From Lachnospiraceae bacterium MC2017 (GTDB lineage: Bacteria; Bacillota; Clostridia; Lachnospirales; Lachnospiraceae): 32,632 nt of DNA. The stretch is from positions 3,946 to 36,577 of the forward strand of contig KL370808.1 of NCBI GenBank assembly GCA_000701625.1, in the 5' to 3' direction. The notes beneath the pieces were generated by a model that had not been told where the DNA came from, searched no databases, and was given only the letters and a program-made list of their open reading frames with translations. The position numbers and the translations under genes were made by a program. This document shows, in pieces, positions 31,280 to 32,632 of this stretch (position 1 is the stretch's first letter; the number at the start of each line of letters is the position of its first letter).

Positions 31280-31969
31280 ATGAAATATGAAAATATCACG
31301 TCGGCAGTTTTTATTAGCCGACCAAATAGATTTATAGCAGAAGTAGAAATAAACGGAAAAAAGGAAGTTGTACATGTAAAAAATACGGGCAGATGCAGGG
31401 AACTACTAATAAATGGAGCAGAAGTATGGTTGACTGCGCCCGGTACTCCCGGAAGAAAAACAAAATACGATCTGATAGCTGTTCGAAAGAATAACGGAAT
31501 TTTATTCAATATAGACAGTCAGGCTCCAAATAAGGTTGTAAAAGAATGGCTGGATAAAAAAGATTTTAGCAAAGTAATACCTGAATATAAATATGGTAAC
31601 TCCCGTATAGACTTTTATATGGAGAAACAAAAAGAAAACGGCGAGACTGAACATATCATTATGGAAGTAAAAGGATGTACACTTGAAATAAATGGCATAG
31701 GATATTTCCCGGATGCGCCGACGGAAAGAGGTGTTAAGCACATCTATGAGCTTATAAAAGCGAAGGAAGCAGGGTACAGGTCTATATTGTGCTTTGTTAT
31801 ACAGATGGACGGAGTCAAAGAGGTTCGCCCCAACATTCAAATGCATTTGGAATTTGGAAAAGCAATGGCTGATGCACGTCAGGCGGGGGTTGAAATCGTT
31901 TATATGCTGAGCCATGTAGATCCGGATGAACTGAATATTATAGAAGAAAGAAGAGAAGATGAAGAATAA
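31280..31969 (+). CDS. sfsA: SfsA family DNA/RNA nuclease-like protein
   Basis: A 229-residue SfsA protein, historically named for sugar fermentation stimulation and later placed in the PD-(D/E)XK nuclease fold. The family layout is clear: an N-terminal OB-like part (RFIAEVEINGKK...HVKNTGRCRELL, AEVWLT), then the nuclease core NSRIDFYME, EVKGCTL and FPDAPTERGVKHI, with the Asp and Glu-x-Lys catalytic residues present. It is transcribed away from the DUF2975 operon, with the second palindrome about 20 bases before its start, so it may share that regulator. Confidence 0.93.
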   Translation: MKYENITSAVFISRPNRFIAEVEINGKKEVVHVKNTGRCRELLINGAEVWLTAPGTPGRKTKYDLIAVRKNNGILFNIDSQAPNKVVKEWLDKKDFSKVIPEYKYGNSRIDFYMEKQKENGETEHIIMEVKGCTLEINGIGYFPDAPTERGVKHIYELIKAKEAGYRSILCFVIQMDGVKEVRPNIQMHLEFGKAMADARQAGVEIVYMLSHVDPDELNIIEERREDEE

Positions 31970-32264
31970 GTATATCTTTTTGGCTTTATGTGGTTAAGAA
32001 AAACGTGAAAGACTCCGATGAAGTGTATGTCTGACCGGATTGGGATATTAAAACAGAGGTCTCTCAATATACAGCTGTTTTCGGGAAATAGATGAAATAC
32101 TCTGGAATTGAATACAAAAATGACAGATGGATATTAATGTCAATTGTATAATTGATAAACAATTTATTTTTAGAGAATATTATATGAATATGCTGTTATA
32201 TTTCTATAGCTAAGCTGAATAAAAATACAATTATAATAAATTGTAGATTTTTTTGAAATTGTTG
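31970..32264. other. AT-rich region upstream of the rRNA promoter
   Basis: No gene is seen. The last 40 bases before the -35 are A/T tracts suited to an UP element, including the small inverted repeat ACAATT-ATAATA-AATTGT near 32228. Confidence 0.5.
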
Positions 32265-32293
32265 TTGACGTGTATTTTTTCAAGTGCTATTAT
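32265..32293 (+). promoter_or_regulatory. rRNA operon promoter
   Basis: TTGACG, a 17-base spacer and TATTAT, preceded by A/T tracts. Transcription should start near 32300, giving a leader of about 230 bases before the mature 16S. Confidence 0.85.
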
Positions 32294-32299
32294 AACACC

Positions 32300-32528
32300 T
32301 GTCGCCGCGAGCGGCAGCGAACAAAACAGCTCGCAAGCCCAGTAACCAAGCGGTCTGACAGAACTGAACCTTGACAAACAAACAGCAATGCAACCCTGAA
32401 AATTCAAATGAGAAATTTCAGAAATGCAAAAAATAAACTCTGGATCAGAGAGATCTGATTCACAGTAAATAACGGTAATTAAGAAACGCGAAGCGAAAGC
32501 TAGCTTGTCTTGAAAACCGGATCAAACT
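32300..32528 (+). other. rRNA leader
   Basis: The transcribed leader before 16S rRNA. It holds a GCCGC...GCGGC hairpin near 32304, an ATCAGA...TCTGAT stem near 32443-32462 and the GCGAAGCGAAAGC stretch just before the mature end. These are likely antitermination and processing structures. Confidence 0.6.

Positions 32529-32632
<104 letters not shown>

Overview
The window looks like chromosomal DNA from a low-GC, anaerobic Firmicute of the Lachnospiraceae type (Butyrivibrio/Pseudobutyrivibrio-like). The evidence is AAGGAGG-type ribosome sites, many U-tailed hairpin terminators, a pyrophosphate-type phosphofructokinase, a TIR/propeller protein, DUF2975 and DUF4153/4173 proteins, and a clostridial-type 16S 5' end at the right edge. 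Assignments rest on reading motifs by eye; no database search was run.

Left edge (1-450): the last two repeats of a CRISPR array with type II-like 36-nt repeats, the final one degenerate. A decayed ribbon-helix-helix-like reading frame and a very small membrane protein follow. Cas genes would lie upstream, outside the window.

500-10.8 kb: two copies of one gene block, at about 690-2876 and 8280-10787. Each holds a C-terminal fragment of a coiled-coil protein, an HD-domain nucleotide phosphohydrolase (COG1896/YfbR-like), a secreted LysM protein carrying a RelA/SpoT-like nucleotidyltransferase domain, and a 67-68 residue protein of unknown function. Copy 2 is intact for the last three genes. 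In copy 1 the LysM-RelA/SpoT gene is broken by a stop codon and a one-base deletion. Between the copies sit a lipoprotein, a complete TRAP transporter (dctP-dctQ-dctM) and a VOC/glyoxalase protein. An exported alarmone-synthetase-like protein next to an HD hydrolase and a small conserved partner is the most unusual arrangement here.

10.8-23.7 kb: a secreted protein with PPC-like repeats, a membrane HD-GYP cyclic-di-GMP phosphodiesterase, and a lipoprotein reductase with two FMN-binding domains and one FAD domain. A DHH phosphoesterase paired with a membrane TIR-domain protein follows, then an M48/Ste24-like protease, a small membrane protein and an NCS2 purine permease.

23.7-32.6 kb: a phosphosugar mutase behind a nested inverted repeat, an acidic protein of unknown function, a candidate ~107-nt small RNA with its own promoter and terminator, and a pyrophosphate-type 6-phosphofructokinase with a long structured leader. 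Two copies of a palindromic intergenic element lie nearby. A three-gene operon (DUF2975, XRE regulator, DUF4153/4173 membrane protein) diverges from sfsA across twin 17-bp palindromic operators. The window ends in a strong rRNA promoter, leader and the first ~104 bases of a 16S rRNA gene.
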